37,217 nt of DNA from Candidatus Zhuqueibacterota bacterium (GCA_016783825.1 JADHVV010000019.1:1-37217), one strand, 5' to 3'. Positions 10,401 to 18,134 are shown, counted from the first letter of the stretch. The notes: generated by a model from the letters alone, not told the origin. Numbers and translations: made by a program.

Positions 10401-12489
10401 AATCTGCAGTAACTTCTCTCACATAATTTTCCCATTCATCATAACCGGCTGCATATAATATTATTTGTTCACCGATATTAAAGACTTTCGTTCTAACTTC
10501 GCTTCCCAAGCCACCCGTGTTATCTCGAATGGTAATATGATTTACACCAGCAGATCGAACATTAAAAAAACCACTTTCTCCTTTTTTCCCGGATGAAGGA
10601 TCGGTTGCTGTTATTTTGTTGTTTTCATACTTCCGGGTCATATTCACACTACCCGACCACAATCCTCCAACAAAACCGGGGATTGGGGTGAAAGAAATTG
10701 TACCTGTCACATCAATTAAATTTATGGTATTTGTAAAGCTTGTTACAATATTCTCATTTGCATCACGCGCTTCAATGGAGATTGGAAAATCCTGTCCGGC
10801 AGTCTGCGGGCTTGATATATTAGAAACATAAAAATGGGATAATGTTCCGGGATTCACATCAAACGGGTTTGAATTGCCCTCTTTAGTGCCGCCGGAAACA
10901 ATTATTTGATTGCTTGCTTTAGACTTCGTTATGATAACAAACCCTGTCCATACTCCGCTTGTGAAGTTGTCTGATTGTGTGCGGTCTATGGAACCGGTTA
11001 AATCATTTATATTTACTTTATCTGAAAAAGAAGAAAGGGTGTTTCCTTCTTTATCTTTTGCTCTTATTGTAATTGAAAATTGCGTTCCTGCAACCTGGGG
11101 AGAAGAAATATTGTCAACCGTAAAATGGTGCAAACCGCCTTCTGTTACATTGAAAGCGTTTGAGAACCCGGTTTCGGTGCCTGCAACCTTTGTAACCGTA
11201 ATAACATTATTCGCTTCCGGTAATGAAATTTTCACATCCCCTGTCCATATTCCACCAGCAAACTCATCACTCAAAGAACGATTTATTGAATTTGAATTAT
11301 CCTCAATGGTGACTTTACTCGTAAAATTACTCACTGTGTTATCATTATTATCCTGTGCAATCACAGTAATTGGAAACGCCTCTCCTGAGGTTTGATCGGA
11401 AATTGGGTTAATAAAAAATTTTGCCAAATTTCCTGGCACCACATTAAACAAATTGGATGGCCCGGTTATACTCGTTACCGGGTCTGTTGCTGTTATATAA
11501 TTATCTTGTTTACTTTTTGTTATTATCACTGATTGGTTTGCTAAAACACCGGCGTTGAAATTGCCAGGAACAGCTTGTAATGAACCGGATAAGTCCGTTA
11601 GCGCTACAGTGCTATTAAATGAGGAAACGATATTTTTGAATTGATCTTGTGCAACAATTCTGATGCTAAATGAATTGCCTGCTGTTTGTGGACTGGATAT
11701 TTCATCAATAACAAAACGGGTTAATAATCCATGAGTGATGTTAAATTTGTTGGAAACACCGGACTTGTTTTGGGCGAACGCCGTGATCTCATTATTGGCG
11801 CCAGCCCTTTTTATATGAACATTTACACTCCACTCTCCTGATTGAAAATTCGCCGTTGATGAAGGAAATATTGTTCCGCTCGTATCAAATAGATCAACCG
11901 TATTTTCAAAATTTTTAACAATGTTTCCGTATTCGTCTTTTGCTGTAATGTCGATTGCAAAATTTTCGCCTGCGATGTGATCACTGATCGCGGCAAATTC
12001 AAATTGGGCTAACGTACTATGTTTGATGGTAAAAGGTGATGAAACACCCGAGTCTATTACCGTACCATCGTTTTGTTGTGTTTGAATTGCTGCCGTATAA
12101 TCTGCAGCTGTTTGATGATTTTTTATGATAGCTACCAGAACGCTTACTGCTGCGCCACCGGCGACCGGTGTTCCTGTGCCATCGCGCTCTAATAATAAAA
12201 TACCACCTGCGCCCGCAGCTTTCAATCCACCATCCATAGTTAAGCTATTTGTTGTCTGGGCAATGACAGGGTCAGCTATGCCAAATCCCGGCATTGTGAT
12301 CATTATCTTACCATCTGATGGAATTCCAGTGGCATCCGTTGTAAACTTGAATGTATCTATCGTTGCGACACCGGCCTCATTATCTACTAAATTTACACTT
12401 ACATTTGTCAGCGTCCCCTGGGCAAATAATGTGTTACCGCAAATATAAAAAACTAAAAAAATTAAAACGCTAAAAAGTTTCATTCTCAT
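4429..12489 (-). CDS. Giant secreted multi-Ig-domain protein with FlgD/T9SS-like C-terminus
   Basis: 2686 residues. A signal peptide (about 1-24, ending LFAQ) is followed by an N-terminal beta domain to about 155. Five repeats of about 97 residues follow (roughly 158-253, 254-353, 354-451, 452-547, 548-645), sharing FxxxxISSPQTAG, AxDxxxNxVxSF and SNxFNV. Next come two related units containing LYAAGYDE or LYAAAYDE, then many CARDB-like beta modules (VVNNSGGANLKLDS, SLTNTGGGDIAIDS). The final about 95 residues (NYPNPFGE ... GVYVARIS ... IIKIAVIK) match FlgD-type Ig/T9SS type-A sorting domains. It is probably a surface or secreted adhesive or structural fibre; no catalytic motif is seen. A run of ten G at codons 1252-1255 could allow slippage. 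It is the middle gene of a three-gene unit. Confidence 0.85.
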   Translation of the reverse strand: MRMKLFSVLIFLVFYICGNTLFAQGTLTNVSVNLVDNEAGVATIDTFKFTTDATGIPSDGKIMITMPGFGIADPVIAQTTNSLTMDGGLKAAGAGGILLLERDGTGTPVAGGAAVSVLVAIIKNHQTAADYTAAIQTQQNDGTVIDSGVSSPFTIKHSTLAQFEFAAISDHIAGENFAIDITAKDEYGNIVKNFENTVDLFDTSGTIFPSSTANFQSGEWSVNVHIKRAGANNEITAFAQNKSGVSNKFNITHGLLTRFVIDEISSPQTAGNSFSIRIVAQDQFKNIVSSFNSTVALTDLSGSLQAVPGNFNAGVLANQSVIITKSKQDNYITATDPVTSITGPSNLFNVVPGNLAKFFINPISDQTSGEAFPITVIAQDNNDNTVSNFTSKVTIEDNSNSINRSLSDEFAGGIWTGDVKISLPEANNVITVTKVAGTETGFSNAFNVTEGGLHHFTVDNISSPQVAGTQFSITIRAKDKEGNTLSSFSDKVNINDLTGSIDRTQSDNFTSGVWTGFVIITKSKASNQIIVSGGTKEGNSNPFDVNPGTLSHFYVSNISSPQTAGQDFPISIEARDANENIVTSFTNTINLIDVTGTISFTPIPGFVGGLWSGSVNMTRKYENNKITATDPSSGKKGESGFFNVRSAGVNHITIRDNTGGLGSEVRTKVFNIGEQIILYAAGYDEWENYVREVTADWDITGNIDPPSPLQGTTTVFTPATPFTSGRIYADSVSVGADSTGLFTVGVIHHVLIRDAAGGGGSVADDDIEIAADDSLVLYAAAYDEGNSYLGPATVNWSNNGNLQPLVSSAGSRFVFHPTTAGVSGQIIISHATAPIATTGLIAVYPGAPVGTIVLHPAPQIIEAHPDSFSIITSDEIFDTDGNLIAENERFTVTSNLGTITSPDEDPGINGVQIKSDSESKLTFVVNGGTEGGTAQIYVNSIGKGNAFGETTLIIANLKIVSVNIDVERLTRGQTNVPIRMVVNNVSSENINIVNAGLKFFGPAPLNNTLTGEYSVSRTDVLTQLLARTQSTLNFECDLAGDATTGLVTIDGFITGELQGISVIDTSANLTEQVIIQSPPVLIIEKIEAFADTVIQGTSTTVAATIRNDGEASVKIDSDSLTFWAVNFGVDETKKYGLTPHISNPDTIIGNSSDLFTYTVQVGASALIDTITLNGKIAGHDINSDEIVSDIGSDELDGWWVKKASDVEITEFKTSQLTVTDGQEEDWYISMVVNNSGGANLKLDSVVVKFSIGGGDVSGEYTLIYPNVFITSGNNILPAGAADTLRVVVDKTGITLGTITITGIVYLGDMISGQIIKNSVTGITVQSPAQLFVDNIRTSQSEVTVGQKSPWQVILSLTNTGGGDIAIDSTQVTGFINFEDGNASYTITAPAGFYGSNTFILKSGKTDSLIFTINETGIVPGNKNINVNILAREMNSQRQISAVDNTQILIELPAKIKITSTENFAPNSPHVDTEQDFQARVVVVNIGEDAAININVSLNSDSSSTVLSPTGNIPLLQGGESDTLNFNIQASSSTVLNEIFSSKIIAATAENTAEQDKILIEAPLDSFAVAIVQQPAEIKIISVISSDDTVKAFTTKKWYLSVTVKNNGGADLVLNEPKESDISILISNVPQEGYSIKAPPGFQYSPDLILAAGEEDLLIYEISRTGFIGGLAVAKASLTGNYPNTIQEFLVSDSTAVYIKPSADVFIDNTKPNCFYTSYGIAQVNSGQLFSIDVKVDNSGAEEVENISVSLTALGYSFDPQTIENIQPSGSSTTSFNITAKDVTDLVTFTANIGSAFASESGLPATIGTPSDSTAEVRIHESARLQINIDTQKTIFTASEISTFKLNVTNLGTAEVDESGQLAVLAPAGYLIDKGSEQVQKDTTNFSIDQELSWQILPPSGQSNHDTIKVILFNPPKEKNINSAANVPKPYESLVVRTIPSSIIIQRFEISEPEGAKDNIISTRQDFYVKLGISPSDNLDSLRASVTIPSNFGYGIQEDSLKFLPSNNGTWKLRAPGAPTTEPAWIKTTVYGKTNGKTVVAQDSFAVIVKKRAEIMIDRIWTSSLTDSILSSGKEFDLNVLVSSKNANQAKVESDAKLKVNFGATDIATEDNRIQSFTVDSAVTWRIKAPDYAKGKSPLTIYLESIPLDENTNLPAIISDEETTKQFYVATVVFGNITTGNFRITSPYGATDKILSSHQAFEVETQVQWQNSSDIPLATLQLPAGFFTLESNPKKPADSGQQGNVTWTIYAPETAVSNQNIWIQFSAKDANSGAPFLINSDNITVDVVKRAEILLNAQIISPASALDGEISAGEIFVVNAFLEKTGDANILGNYSTELILPQGQDYTSAQSLIQQANWDQTIQWIIQAPLSARNTKNMIIDLISAPQDENTNATIVAEAINKDDVSIPISTEEKSVTISTRADDGKNTLALGDTAITVLGLELLVSGDEYSNNVLFSGVKIKLKDRLGNIIENPQRAISRVKVVNHQNAAMVYGSVSEIPLTNPIEILFSQVDTLKPEIPNLVDFKVDVSTNASIGDFQLTIDSSQALQFIDEGSGRIPNIKNEAGETVVELNIFSTSSVLIQADLKKSFFNYPNPFGETDKLETYFVYYLEQNTDVKIQIYTILGERVWARTYTENDPQGKRGRHEGDIIWDARNDQGHKVLNGVYVARISTGNKKDAIIKIAVIK
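8727..8736 (-). repeat. Homopolymeric G(10) tract inside the giant gene
   Basis: Ten consecutive C on the plus strand read as ten G in the coding strand, encoding the Gly-Gly-Gly-Asp of SIGGGDVSGEY (about residues 1252-1255). A gain or loss of one base would frameshift the protein near its midpoint and remove the C-terminal sorting-like domain. No other homopolymer G/C run this long was noticed in the window. Confidence 0.9.
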
Positions 12490-12573
12490 GTGTTGCTCTT
12501 TTTACATTTTTCTAAAGCTCGTGGGTAAAAAAACTCTAATTACAAAGACTAATCATTAATATTTGCTAAGCGT

Positions 12574-13101
12574 TTATTTTAATGGTTCCGGCTTTTCTAT
12601 CTTCGGCAATATCTTTACTGTTTCCTGTTTTTGAATTATGCTGTCATTATTATCATCAAAAACTTCAACCTGAACCGAATAGTTATCATCCGCTTTAATC
12701 GGATTTTTGACAATAGCAAACTTTACATCAACTTTTTCGTTTGCTTTAATTTCTCTTCCCAATCCTGATCTTTTTATGGTTACAACATCATTCTCCACGG
12801 TCATTTCGAAACCACCATTTATCGTATTTGACCCGGCAACCAACAATTTTGATAAATCAAATTCTATGGGAAACCTCACACGAATTATTGCCTTGTGAGA
12901 AATTGGTTTTGAAATCAAAAAATTAATTTGATAAATCGAACGGGCTTCTGCCCGGGGATTTTTTACCTCTACAGTTACCGTATCTTCGGGAGCAGCAAAA
13001 GTACTTGTCCCAAAAACAATATTAATAGAAAGTATCAGCGTGATAAAGAAACGTTTAATAATCCTTGTATCACTCCTCTTAAATGTTTCATATAGATACA
13101 T
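12574..13101 (-). CDS. Secreted protein of unknown function, first gene of the giant-protein operon
   Basis: 175 residues with a signal peptide whose hydrophobic stretch (FFITLILSINIVFGTSTFA) ends near residue 37, followed by an all-beta domain. I do not recognise a named family. The pattern VxVxNPxAxxxSxYxxxF ... IxIRFPxxFD resembles the N-terminal domain of the giant protein just downstream (SVNLVDNEAG ... DTFKF ... KIMITMPGFG), so the two probably share a module. Start choice: the ATG at 13101 has GGGAG 7 nt upstream and gives a long n-region. A strong AGGAG also precedes an in-frame ATT about 40 nt later, which would give a more ordinary signal peptide, so the start is uncertain. The giant gene begins 84 nt downstream on the same strand. 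Confidence 0.7.
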   Translation of the reverse strand: MYLYETFKRSDTRIIKRFFITLILSINIVFGTSTFAAPEDTVTVEVKNPRAEARSIYQINFLISKPISHKAIIRVRFPIEFDLSKLLVAGSNTINGGFEMTVENDVVTIKRSGLGREIKANEKVDVKFAIVKNPIKADDNYSVQVEVFDDNNDSIIQKQETVKILPKIEKPEPLK

Positions 13102-13663
13102 CGCTTTTCTCCCAAAGAAAAATTAACATCGGATCCATTATTTGAAACTAAAAACAATACCCGGATATTAATGATTAATTTTCAGTCAGTCGGTGATGTT
13201 CGTCAAAATTATTGTATATATTATTACCAAATAGTCAATAACCCTAAATAAAATATGGCAGTAAAACATGATTTAAGCAAAAACTATACCATGTCATACA
13301 ACAACCGTAAGCAAAAGTGGATAAAACGATGAGTTGGTGCGGGTTGCCGTTATCAGCATGCGTTTATGAGATTTAAAAAATGTAACTGTTCACCAGGTGT
13401 CAGCAAAGATAAGACTGAAAAATTCCACCGGATGAGCTTCCAACGGATACAAATTAGGGCGTTTTATAAGCCTAAAAATTTTTCTTTATTCAATGTTTGA
13501 TGTTATTTTCCTTCAATCACCATTTATTGGTAGAAATTCTTATAAATAATCTACTTAAAGCTGTAGCCAAAATCCGTTGGCTGCTCATCCGTTGGACATA
13601 TTTTTTTTGACTGCTCAATCTCATCCATTCTTTATCTACCAAATTAACAGTACAAAAAAATTA
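13102..13663. other. 562 bp intergenic region with inverted-repeat element and promoter
   Basis: No credible coding frame. Besides the promoter candidate it holds an inverted repeat: 13429-13448 (CGGATGAGCTTCCAACGGAT) pairs with 13572-13591 (ATCCGTTGGCTGCTCATCCG) with only the central two bases differing, enclosing about 120 bp. The CCAACGGAT word recurs in a small hairpin upstream of gyrA, suggesting another dispersed repeat type. Nothing was recognised between 13239 and 13428. Confidence 0.7.
13211..13238 (-). promoter_or_regulatory. Candidate sigma-70 promoter of the secreted-protein operon
   Basis: On the minus strand TTGACT (13233-13238) and TACAAT (13211-13216) are separated by 16 bases. 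Transcription would begin near 13204, about 100 nt before the 175 aa gene. It is the best promoter-like match in this 562 bp gap. Judged by eye only. Confidence 0.5.
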
Positions 13664-14794
13664 TCACTTCAAAATAGCTCTTAATAATATTAAAAATCCT
13701 TTACCATCATTTTCTGCCAGCTTCAAATTCTTTTCTGCGCGTTTATATTCAGGATTAATTTCTAACGCATTTCGGAATTCATTCAGTCCCTTTAAAAACA
13801 GGTTTCGGCACTGAATTAAATAAGCAATTCCAAGATTATTTCTCAAGTCTGCATATTTCGGGTATTTTTCGATTTCTCTCTGCACTTTTTTTGTATAACC
13901 CTCTACGAATTTATCATCTTTCCCTTTCCCACCAAACATAAAGTTCAAATAGAATTCATTCTCAAGACTCATAAATTCGTTCGTTGTAACTTGATCCGAT
14001 TCTGCATTCTCTAATGCCTTAAAAGCCTCATTATAATTACTTTCCTCAATAAATTCCAGGGCTGAATTCAGGTATTGCTTCTTAAAAGCCTGATTACTCT
14101 CCCGAATAGCTGTTAATAAACTTTTTGTGTTTCTTATTCTGTCATTGATGGATGGCAACGAGCTGTCTTGTGCGTTATCAACAATTGTTTTTAAATTCGC
14201 CAGACATAAATTAAATAAAGCGCCCTCATAATCCGGGTTTAATTGAAGCGCTTTATTAAATTGTTTAAAAGCCGGTTGAAACTCATGCAAAAATAAATAT
14301 GCGCGTCCTAAGTTGTTTTGCAAATCTGCGTAATTCTCATTTTTCTCGATACCCTGAATTAGCACATCCCGCGCTTCCTGGAACATCCTTTTTTTTATAT
14401 ATGCAACTCCCAAATTATTATATCCTTCGGCAAAATCCGCATCAATCTGCAAAGCGCGTTTAAATTCTTCGATTGCTTCGTCAAATAAATTTTTTCCCAG
14501 GAAAACCATTCCGAGTTTATTATTCGAAAGTGCGTGCTGGATAGTAGCTACTTTTTCGGAAATATAAAATAATAATTCTAATTCTTCACTAATCCCTCTG
14601 TGTAATTTTTGTACCTCTATTTTTAGATCCTGACTTTTTAATTCGCCGTTAACCGGTACTGTTCTGCTGGTGATGACTTTTCCATTTTCAAAAACATTGG
14701 AGACAATTTTTTCACTGGGTTCTAAAAATTGCGTCTGAATGTGAAAACTTTTATCTCCCGCCTGGATATCACTGTTTAAACCGATGTTTTCCAT
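13664..14794 (-). CDS. Tetratricopeptide repeat protein
   Basis: About 376 residues. The frame opens with GTG ATG ATG at 14800-14792; the SD-like GAGGT overlaps the coaD stop and fits the ATG at 14794 best. No signal peptide, so it is probably cytoplasmic. After a beta-rich N-terminal region of about 65 residues come three clear TPRs (LFDEAIEEFKRALQIDADF; MFQEARDVLIQGIEKNENY; EFQPAFKQFNKALQLNPDY), a less regular helical middle, and a last TPR near the C-terminus (GLNEFRNALEINPEYKRA). It is the last gene of the rsmD-coaD-TPR unit, almost touching coaD. Its partner is unknown; the tight coupling suggests co-expression only. Confidence 0.8.
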   Translation of the reverse strand: MENIGLNSDIQAGDKSFHIQTQFLEPSEKIVSNVFENGKVITSRTVPVNGELKSQDLKIEVQKLHRGISEELELLFYISEKVATIQHALSNNKLGMVFLGKNLFDEAIEEFKRALQIDADFAEGYNNLGVAYIKKRMFQEARDVLIQGIEKNENYADLQNNLGRAYLFLHEFQPAFKQFNKALQLNPDYEGALFNLCLANLKTIVDNAQDSSLPSINDRIRNTKSLLTAIRESNQAFKKQYLNSALEFIEESNYNEAFKALENAESDQVTTNEFMSLENEFYLNFMFGGKGKDDKFVEGYTKKVQREIEKYPKYADLRNNLGIAYLIQCRNLFLKGLNEFRNALEINPEYKRAEKNLKLAENDGKGFLILLRAILK

Positions 14795-14803
14795 CATCAC
14801 ACC

Positions 14804-15289
14804 TCAACATGCTGTTTTTAATTTATCTATTAGTTTGCTATTTACATTTTCAGGCACAAAGCAACTCACATCTCCTTCAAAAGTCGCCACTTCTTTAACT
14901 ATCGAAGAATTCAAATAAGTATATTTTTCATGCGGCATTAAGAATACCGTCACCAAATTGTTAGACAACTTTCTATTAATGAGCGCCATCTGAAATTCAA
15001 ATTCAAAATCTGACGTGGCGCGAAGTCCCCGAATTACCGCGGTCGCTTCCTTTTTTGAAACATAATCAACCAGAAGTCCATGAAAACTGTCCACGTCAAC
15101 ATTTTTTATTTTCCGCGTCGAATCTTTGATCATTTCAATTCTTTCTTCAATTGAAAAAAGAGGCGTTTTGGCTGAATTGGTGGTAACTGCAACGATCACG
15201 TCATCAAACAGCAATACCGCTCTTTTTATAATATCGATATGTCCATTTGTGATCGGATCAAAGGTTCCCGGGTATATTCCTATTTTCAA
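14804..15289 (-). CDS. coaD: Phosphopantetheine adenylyltransferase
   Basis: 161 residues, the family's usual length. The enzyme transfers AMP from ATP to 4'-phosphopantetheine to give dephospho-CoA, the penultimate step of coenzyme A synthesis. The N-terminus (GIYPGTFDPITNGHIDI) carries the T/HxGH nucleotidyltransferase motif as TNGH at 14-17, and YLNSSIVKEVA matches the second, ISSTxxR-like motif. RGLRATSDFEFEFQMALIN is the typical substrate-binding block. The start codon is TTG (15287-15289), with AAAGGA 8 nt upstream inside the end of rsmD. rsmD-coaD adjacency is a common bacterial arrangement. Confidence 0.96.
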   Translation of the reverse strand: MKIGIYPGTFDPITNGHIDIIKRAVLLFDDVIVAVTTNSAKTPLFSIEERIEMIKDSTRKIKNVDVDSFHGLLVDYVSKKEATAVIRGLRATSDFEFEFQMALINRKLSNNLVTVFLMPHEKYTYLNSSIVKEVATFEGDVSCFVPENVNSKLIDKLKTAC

Positions 15290-15294
15290 TCTAT

Positions 15295-15849
15295 TTATCC
15301 CTTTTTTTCATAAATCGTAACTGTGGAGTTACCCATTTTTTTATATTTTTTCAAACGGAGATTTTTTAATTCTAAATTATTTATATCGGTTGAACTATGT
15401 TCCAAAATAAATAATCCACCTTTTCTTAAGACGTCACTTTTATCAATCTTTTCCAGAATCTTTTGATAAATTGTATCAGAATAAGGTGGATCAGCAAAAA
15501 TTAAGCCAAAATTATATGTTTTGTTACCTGCAAACTTCAAATAGTTAGCGGCATCTTTCCGAATAATTGAGCACTTTAATGCATAATTTACCAAATCAAT
15601 ATTTTTATGAATTAATTTTATAGCTTCAGATGATTTATCCACCAATGTGGCAGATTGTGCGCCGCGGCTCAATGCTTCAATTGAAATGTTTCCGGTGCCT
15701 GCAAATAAATCTAAAAACGTTACGTTTAATACAAAGTCTCCAATATAATTAAAAATAAACTCTTTGGTTCTGTCCGATGTTGGTCTGATCGATTTTCCTT
15801 TGGGGCTAAATAACACCCGCCCCTTACACTGACCTGCAATCACACGCAT
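15295..15849 (-). CDS. rsmD: 16S rRNA (guanine-966 N2)-methyltransferase
   Basis: 184 residues. Family role: SAM-dependent N2-methylation of G966 of 16S rRNA on the assembling small subunit. The start MRVIAGQCKGR and the IRPTSDRTKEFIFNYI block are typical. The SAM motif FLDLFAGTGNISIEALSRGA is near residue 44, and the catalytic N6/N2-methylase motif appears as DPPYSD near residue 119. It ends 5 nt before coaD, whose ribosome-binding site lies in its last codons. No frameshift or truncation is seen. Confidence 0.95.
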   Translation of the reverse strand: MRVIAGQCKGRVLFSPKGKSIRPTSDRTKEFIFNYIGDFVLNVTFLDLFAGTGNISIEALSRGAQSATLVDKSSEAIKLIHKNIDLVNYALKCSIIRKDAANYLKFAGNKTYNFGLIFADPPYSDTIYQKILEKIDKSDVLRKGGLFILEHSSTDINNLELKNLRLKKYKKMGNSTVTIYEKKG

Positions 15850-16009
15850 TTAATTTCACCGAATTAATCTTGATAACTTTACTATTATCCCAGGGCGGTG
15901 AAACAGCTTTTAAAATTAAAAATATTCTAACTTGAAATTATAAACAAATCATTCTAACTGATCACTAGGTCAAAAAGAAAACAAACCTTTTCTCCCGCAA
16001 AAATGAAAT

Positions 16010-16066
16010 CCCACAGAATAAAACCATTACATAATTTATTTTCTGTTACCTGTTCGTTTCTGTGGG
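16010..16066. repeat. CCCACAGAA inverted repeat between rsmD and the pilus-like operon
   Basis: CCCACAGAA (16010-16018) is the exact reverse complement of TTCTGTGGG (16058-16066), enclosing a 39 bp AT-rich loop. Just beyond it, TAATCTGT/ACAGATTA (16086-16109) makes a perfect 8 bp stem that includes the stop codon of the upstream pilus-like gene and lacks a T tail. Together they may mark the end of that transcript. Confidence 0.55.
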
Positions 16067-16106
16067 CTAATTTTCTAAATCATTCTAATCTGTGATCGTT
16101 TACAGA

Positions 16107-17090
16107 TTACTCTCTGTATAATTCTATATTCATTACTAACGCAATATAAGGATTAGATAGATCAATATCATTTGCAATCAGTGAAATTTTTGAAAAGCTA
16201 ATATTTAAATTTTCAGCTAAAATCTGTTTCAGAATAGATGTTGCATTTGCCTTCAACCCAAATGCTCTGAATTTTATGGGTTGAATAATTAAGCTGCCTT
16301 CACTTTTTTCAACTGCCACGTTAAATTGTTTCACTGTTAAATTAGATTCCTGGCACATTGTGGTCAGCTTTTGACGAAACTCCTCTGATGATAAAAACAT
16401 TGGCTGTCGAGCTGTCCCTGTCATAGCGTCCTGGTTTAAGCTGCCATTAATTAATGCTTGATAATATTGTTTACCCTTGACATTTCTCTTATCCCTGGAT
16501 AATATTTTTATCGTTGCTGAATTTATTCTTTGTTTTAACTGGGTGTTTACATTATCAATATCACCTTCTCTTGTTGCCAGCAATTCGGATAAAAATTTAC
16601 CATCGCTATATGTAATCATTGTAAAATCAACATTAGCAGGAATTGTATTAACAATTTGTTCAATAGTATTTATTCCTACCTGGCACTGAATGACTTTCTC
16701 TTTTAACTCCGGGGAGATAGTTTCAGAAGGCAGTGATGAGTCAAATTCATCCGGCTGATCGATATTTGTTCCTGCCGTATCATCTTCTAACTGTGTCTCG
16801 GTATATGGGAAATCCTGTTGAGCTATTTCTTCTGTTTTTTCAGATTTAAATAAAATATAAGCGACGACAGCAAGTAAAGCAATCACAATAATAAATAAAA
16901 TGTACACGCCGGCTTTGGACCCACCTTTCCTGATAACTTTCGTGTAGTCCTGGTTGTCCATCGTTCCGCCCTTCATGTATGAGCTTTGATCAAAATCGTT
17001 TGAATCCGAATCATAATTATCATTAAAATCTTTCTCATTATCGTCCTCAAACTGGTCTTGATCATCTCCAATAAGATTAATATCAACCAT
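16107..17090 (-). CDS. PilN/PilO-like inner-membrane protein
   Basis: 327 residues. The N-terminus MVDINLIGDD resembles the INLL peptide by which PilN docks into PilM. A very acidic cytoplasmic tail follows, then one membrane helix (about 60-82), then a periplasmic region of about 245 residues with a coiled or helical part (about 125-210) and an alpha/beta end, as in the PilN/PilO or GspL-C/GspM fold. PilN and PilO bridge cytoplasmic PilM to the envelope part of a type IV pilus or type II secretion system. The gene follows a PilM-like gene by 69 nt. Sequence similarity is weak, so the call rests on topology, the INL motif and the neighbour. No PilP, PilQ, PilB or PilC gene is in the window. 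Confidence 0.55.
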   Translation of the reverse strand: MVDINLIGDDQDQFEDDNEKDFNDNYDSDSNDFDQSSYMKGGTMDNQDYTKVIRKGGSKAGVYILFIIVIALLAVVAYILFKSEKTEEIAQQDFPYTETQLEDDTAGTNIDQPDEFDSSLPSETISPELKEKVIQCQVGINTIEQIVNTIPANVDFTMITYSDGKFLSELLATREGDIDNVNTQLKQRINSATIKILSRDKRNVKGKQYYQALINGSLNQDAMTGTARQPMFLSSEEFRQKLTTMCQESNLTVKQFNVAVEKSEGSLIIQPIKFRAFGLKANATSILKQILAENLNISFSKISLIANDIDLSNPYIALVMNIELYRE

Positions 17091-17159
17091 GACTTCTCCT
17101 TAAATAAAGTTATCAAGTAGAACTTAGTAATTTAATAAATAATAAAATGAAGCGCTTTT

Positions 17160-18134
17160 TTACCTGAGTGCTGAGCCAACGCATACTGTAAATGTTTCCG
17201 GATGTGATGATATTTTTTCATCAACATTGACATTCGGACCAATAAATACATTTCGGAATGGATTGGTTTTATCAATCCTTACGTTGAAGCTATTTTGGAA
17301 TTTTTCCAGGGCCCCGTCTCTAACATTATCACCGTATAAAAAGATCCTGCTAAATCCTTCTACACTATCTCCTAACTGGTGATCCTGGATAATTCTTTTT
17401 AGCTCTCTATAAATAATTTTCGCCATTTCATTATCATCGATTGATTTAAAGCTGTCTCCCTCAATCCCTAATTTGGATAAAGGAATATCCTGTGAAAAAT
17501 AAAACTTTTTATCTTTCAAGATCGTGAATTGAATTCCCTGAAAATCAATTTCAATTAAACAAACCAATTCACCTGCTTTTAAATCATAATTGTTTTCAAC
17601 GGCTCTAATGGCTGCAAAAAGCTCTAATTCTATTACACGAACAGAAATCTTTGCCGCGGAAAATAATTTTTTTAATTGCTGAATTATTTTTTGTCGTACA
17701 GAAACAATTATTATTTCTTCTGTTGTTTTTCCGTTTGAAGAATCTAATTGTTGAAAGTCAACAATATATTCATCGTCCGGGGAATAAGAGAATTGTTTAA
17801 CTTCCCAATTAACCTGGTCTATCAGTTCATCCTTTGAAAGATTTGAGTCAACCGGGATTATTTTTACAAGTGCAAAAGGATTCTCCAAAGTAAAAATAGC
17901 TTGTTTTGGTTCAGCCTTAAAAACATTAAATATTTCAGAAATTTGGTCACCAATTTCTGTCACTTGAGAATCATTCTGGATTGAATTTAAATCTAAGCTT
18001 GTATCTAAATTAACCTGAATAAGACTATTGATACGAAATTGACCGGAAGACGATTTTTCAATTTCAACCATTTTAAAATTATTTCTTTTTAAATATATGC
18101 CTAACCGTACTTCTTCTTCGTCAACTTTGTTCAT
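17160..18134 (-). CDS. PilM-like actin-fold ATPase
   Basis: About 324 residues, close to PilM's usual size. The ATG at 18134 has AGGGG 7 nt upstream; the GTG at 18155, seven codons earlier, is less likely. The layout follows the PilM/FtsA-like pattern: RLGIYLKRNNFKMVEI at the start, IDQVNWEVKQFSYSPDDEYIVDFQ (the PilM ..WE..QY.P...Y..D.. block), ELELFAAIRAVE, a second phosphate-loop-like EIDFQGIQFTIL, a FLYGDN near 275, NPF, and the terminal FTVCVGSALR. PilM is cytoplasmic and links the pilus or secretion platform to PilN. Here it is sandwiched between a prepilin-like and a PilN-like gene, supporting one envelope machine. The first nucleotide-binding loop is degenerate, so ATP binding is uncertain. 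Confidence 0.72.
   Translation of the reverse strand: MNKVDEEEVRLGIYLKRNNFKMVEIEKSSSGQFRINSLIQVNLDTSLDLNSIQNDSQVTEIGDQISEIFNVFKAEPKQAIFTLENPFALVKIIPVDSNLSKDELIDQVNWEVKQFSYSPDDEYIVDFQQLDSSNGKTTEEIIIVSVRQKIIQQLKKLFSAAKISVRVIELELFAAIRAVENNYDLKAGELVCLIEIDFQGIQFTILKDKKFYFSQDIPLSKLGIEGDSFKSIDDNEMAKIIYRELKRIIQDHQLGDSVEGFSRIFLYGDNVRDGALEKFQNSFNVRIDKTNPFRNVFIGPNVNVDEKISSHPETFTVCVGSALR

Noticed and set aside
13239-13428. Riboswitch or small RNA upstream of the giant operon
   Set aside because: No recognisable aptamer core or strong conserved stems, and the stretch lies upstream of the proposed transcription start.
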